Source of the DNA: Streptococcus suis YS161
GTDB taxonomy: Bacteria; Bacillota; Bacilli; Lactobacillales; Streptococcaceae
Length of the DNA: 64,000 nucleotides
NCBI RefSeq assembly: GCF_002760245.1
Contig: NZ_ASCA01000059.1
Coordinates: 1 to 64,000, forward strand
Direction of reading: 5' to 3'
This document shows positions 62,126-64,000 of this stretch, in pieces. Position numbers and translations under genes: made by a program. Position 1 is the stretch's first letter. Each line of letters opens with the position of its first letter. Below the pieces are notes generated by a model. It was given only the letters and a program-made list of their open reading frames with translations. It had not been told where the DNA came from and did no database searches.

Positions 62126-62872
62126 ATGCACGTTGAATTTTTAAGTCATTGGTCTGGAAATCTTGGCCGAGAAATGAATCTAAATCGTTATGGTCACGCA
62201 GGGATTCCTGTGGTTGTTTTCGCTTCATCAGGCGGTTCGTACAATGAATACGCAGATTTTGGTATGATTGAAGCCTGCCGTGGATCTATCGAGGCAGGTC
62301 ATGTTCAATTTTTCACCTTAACGAGTTACGATAGTGAAAGCTGGTTGGCAGACTGGAAATCTATTCATGACAAAGCAGAAGCTCACCGCGCCTACGAACG
62401 CTATGTGATTGAAGAAGCGATTCCCTTTATCAAACATAAAACTGGCTGGTTCGATGGGATGATGACGACTGGTTGCTCTATGGGAGCTTATCACGCGCTC
62501 AATTTCTTCCTGCAACATCCAGATGTTTTCACAAAAGTTATCGCCCTTTCAGGTGTCTATGATGCTCGTTTCTTCAACAACAATCAAGATTATGGCAATG
62601 ATGATGCTGTCTATCAAAACTCACCATCTGACTACATTTGGAATCAGAATGACGGTTGGTTTATTGACAAATACCGTCAAGCTGATATTATCGTTTGTAC
62701 CGGTTTGGGCGATTGGGAACAAGACGGTCTGGACTCATTCTATAACCTAAAACGTGCCTTTGAAGAAAAGAATATCCCAGCTTGGTTTGATACTTGGGGA
62801 ACAGATGTGGCCCACGACTGGGTGTGGTGGAGAAAGCAAATGCCATTCTTCCTTCATTCTATCGGACTATAA
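62126..62872 (+). CDS. Alpha/beta hydrolase esterase 2
   Basis: 248-residue esterase with GCSMGAYHALNFFLQHP (nucleophile Ser about residue 115), FASSGGSYNEYADFGM near the N-terminus and the C-terminal DVAHDWVWWRKQMP His region. Paralogue-like partner of the preceding gene. GGAGAA is 7 bases upstream. Confidence 0.78.
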   Translation: MHVEFLSHWSGNLGREMNLNRYGHAGIPVVVFASSGGSYNEYADFGMIEACRGSIEAGHVQFFTLTSYDSESWLADWKSIHDKAEAHRAYERYVIEEAIPFIKHKTGWFDGMMTTGCSMGAYHALNFFLQHPDVFTKVIALSGVYDARFFNNNQDYGNDDAVYQNSPSDYIWNQNDGWFIDKYRQADIIVCTGLGDWEQDGLDSFYNLKRAFEEKNIPAWFDTWGTDVAHDWVWWRKQMPFFLHSIGL

Positions 62873-62889
62873 GCTAGAAAGGACTACCT

Positions 62890-64000
62890 ATGAATTATCT
62901 CGTTATTTCACCTTTTTATCCAGAAAATTTTCAACCATTTACCATTGAATTGGCAAAAAAAGAAGGCGTTACGGTTCTAGGTATCGGGCAAGAACCTTAC
63001 GATCAATTGCCTGAAGAACTTCGTAATGCCTTAACAGAATACTTCCGTGTCAATGATTTGGAAAATATTGATGAAGTCAAGCGTGCAGCTGCATTCTTGA
63101 TTTACAAGCATGGCCCTATTGACCGTGTAGAATCCCACAATGAGCATTGGCTTGAAAATGATGCCGCACTCCGTGAACAATTTAATATTTTCGGAGCTAA
63201 GCCAAGTCATCTTAAAAAGACAAAATTCAAGTCTGAAATGAAGAAATATTTTTCCAAAGCAGGTGTTCCTGTTGTTCCAGGTATGGTTGTCAAATCGGAG
63301 AAAGACGTTGATAAGGCTGTTAAGACAATTGGTTTTCCAATGATTGCCAAGCCTGACAACGGCGTTGGGGCATCCGGTACCTTTAAACTCACAAAGAAAG
63401 CAGATTTGGAAACCTTTAAAGAAGCTTGGGATGGTCAAACAGCCTATTTCTTTGAGAAATTTGTCAACTCAAGCATTATCACAACCTATGATGGATTGGT
63501 GGACAGCAAGGGAAATGTTGTTTTCGAAACAGGCTTGACCTATGTTCATACACCATTTGAATTGATGCAAAGCAAAAAAGATAATGCCTACTATATTGAA
63601 AAAGAATTAGATCCGAAATTAGTAAAATATGGTCGTGCGATTATCAAAGCCTTCGGTATGAAAGAACGTTTCTTCCATATTGAATTTTTCAAGAACGGAA
63701 AAGATTACATCGCGATTGAATACAACAACCGCATGGCAGGCGGTTTCACAGTTGAAGCCTATAACTATGCACATTCTATTGACCTTTTCCGTGATTACGC
63801 AAACATTGTAACAGGTGGTGATGTTGAAGAGAGACGATTCGATTCACAATACTGCTTGGTCGCAACTCGCCGAGATACAACTGATTACGTTCATTCGGCA
63901 GATGATATTTATCAGAAATTTGCTGATAAGATTAAGACCGTTAAACGCATGCCCGACGCCTTTGCAGAATTGCAAGGCAACGATGCCTACCTTCTAGTGA
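62890..64000 (+). CDS. ATP-grasp enzyme, partial (cut by window end)
   Basis: Starts at ATG 62890 with AGAAAGGAC upstream; no stop before 64000. 370 codons visible: a carboxylate-amine ligase of the ATP-grasp superfamily with FPMIAKPDNGVGASGTFKL (glycine-rich loop, about residues 153-171), FEKFVNSSIITTYDG and HIEFFKNGKDYIAIEYNNRMAGGF (metal-binding Glu and Asn). Products are likely peptide- or amide-like. It belongs with the two esterases. Confidence 0.8.
   Translation, partial: MNYLVISPFYPENFQPFTIELAKKEGVTVLGIGQEPYDQLPEELRNALTEYFRVNDLENIDEVKRAAAFLIYKHGPIDRVESHNEHWLENDAALREQFNIFGAKPSHLKKTKFKSEMKKYFSKAGVPVVPGMVVKSEKDVDKAVKTIGFPMIAKPDNGVGASGTFKLTKKADLETFKEAWDGQTAYFFEKFVNSSIITTYDGLVDSKGNVVFETGLTYVHTPFELMQSKKDNAYYIEKELDPKLVKYGRAIIKAFGMKERFFHIEFFKNGKDYIAIEYNNRMAGGFTVEAYNYAHSIDLFRDYANIVTGGDVEERRFDSQYCLVATRRDTTDYVHSADDIYQKFADKIKTVKRMPDAFAELQGNDAYLLV

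Overview
The window is a low-GC Firmicute chromosome segment, almost certainly Streptococcus suis. The gene content and order point there: the glgC-glgD-glgA-glgB cluster, split pyr genes with PyrR attenuators, an LPXTG-anchored 5'-nucleotidase, topA/dprA, rplJ-rplL and trmFO. The mobile-element hotspots (a NUDIX mutT/mutX-like gene and the rplL 3' end) are also typical of S. suis. This species call is inference; no rRNA gene lies in the window.

Positions 1 to about 26,040 are mobile DNA in layers. Bases 1 to about 7,940 are the right part of a GC-richer, Clostridia-like mobilizable element. It holds small sigma/HTH proteins (one broken by a stop codon), a RepA-like ATPase, a MobV relaxase with a recognisable pMV158-type oriT, ParB, a PC4-like protein and a large serine recombinase. 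It abuts AT-rich genes of a Tn5252-like streptococcal element at 7,985: a Toprim primase-like protein, coiled-coil proteins, a likely oriT, MobC-like proteins and a MobP-type relaxase. That element carries an AbiF-like HEPN gene preceded by a small structured RNA. It also carries a cassette of two lanthipeptide-like precursors, a 35-residue membrane peptide, a BceAB-like ABC transporter, a histidine kinase with a LuxR-type regulator, and a small Xre regulator. No lanthipeptide synthetase is present in the window. Three overlapping serine recombinase genes close the element, which ends inside a NUDIX gene whose 5' part is missing here.

Positions 26,040 to 64,000 are ordinary chromosome. In order: two paralogous amino-acid-binding lipoproteins with near-identical promoters; the glycogen operon (minus strand) with a CcpA cre site over its promoter; a MtaR/CpsY-like LysR regulator; the pyrimidine cluster pyrK-pyrD, pyrF-(PPase-like)-pyrE and, further on, pyrC; a GT2 glycosyltransferase; ung; a surface 5'-nucleotidase; an IS110-family insertion sequence; maf; a YkgJ-like protein; rbgA-rnhB-ydcF; hemolysin III and DUF1836 genes; a rhodanese; an acetyltransferase; dprA; topA; rplJ-rplL behind an L10-type leader; a HAD phosphatase; trmFO; an AraC/GyrI-type regulator; an AlkZ-like glycosylase; two alpha/beta hydrolases; and an ATP-grasp gene cut by the window edge.

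The most interesting parts are the synthetase-less two-peptide lanthipeptide-like cassette with its own sensing and export module, the AbiF plus small-RNA pair, the nested mobile elements with two different oriT regions, and the IS110 element with a long upstream non-coding end that may encode a bridge RNA.
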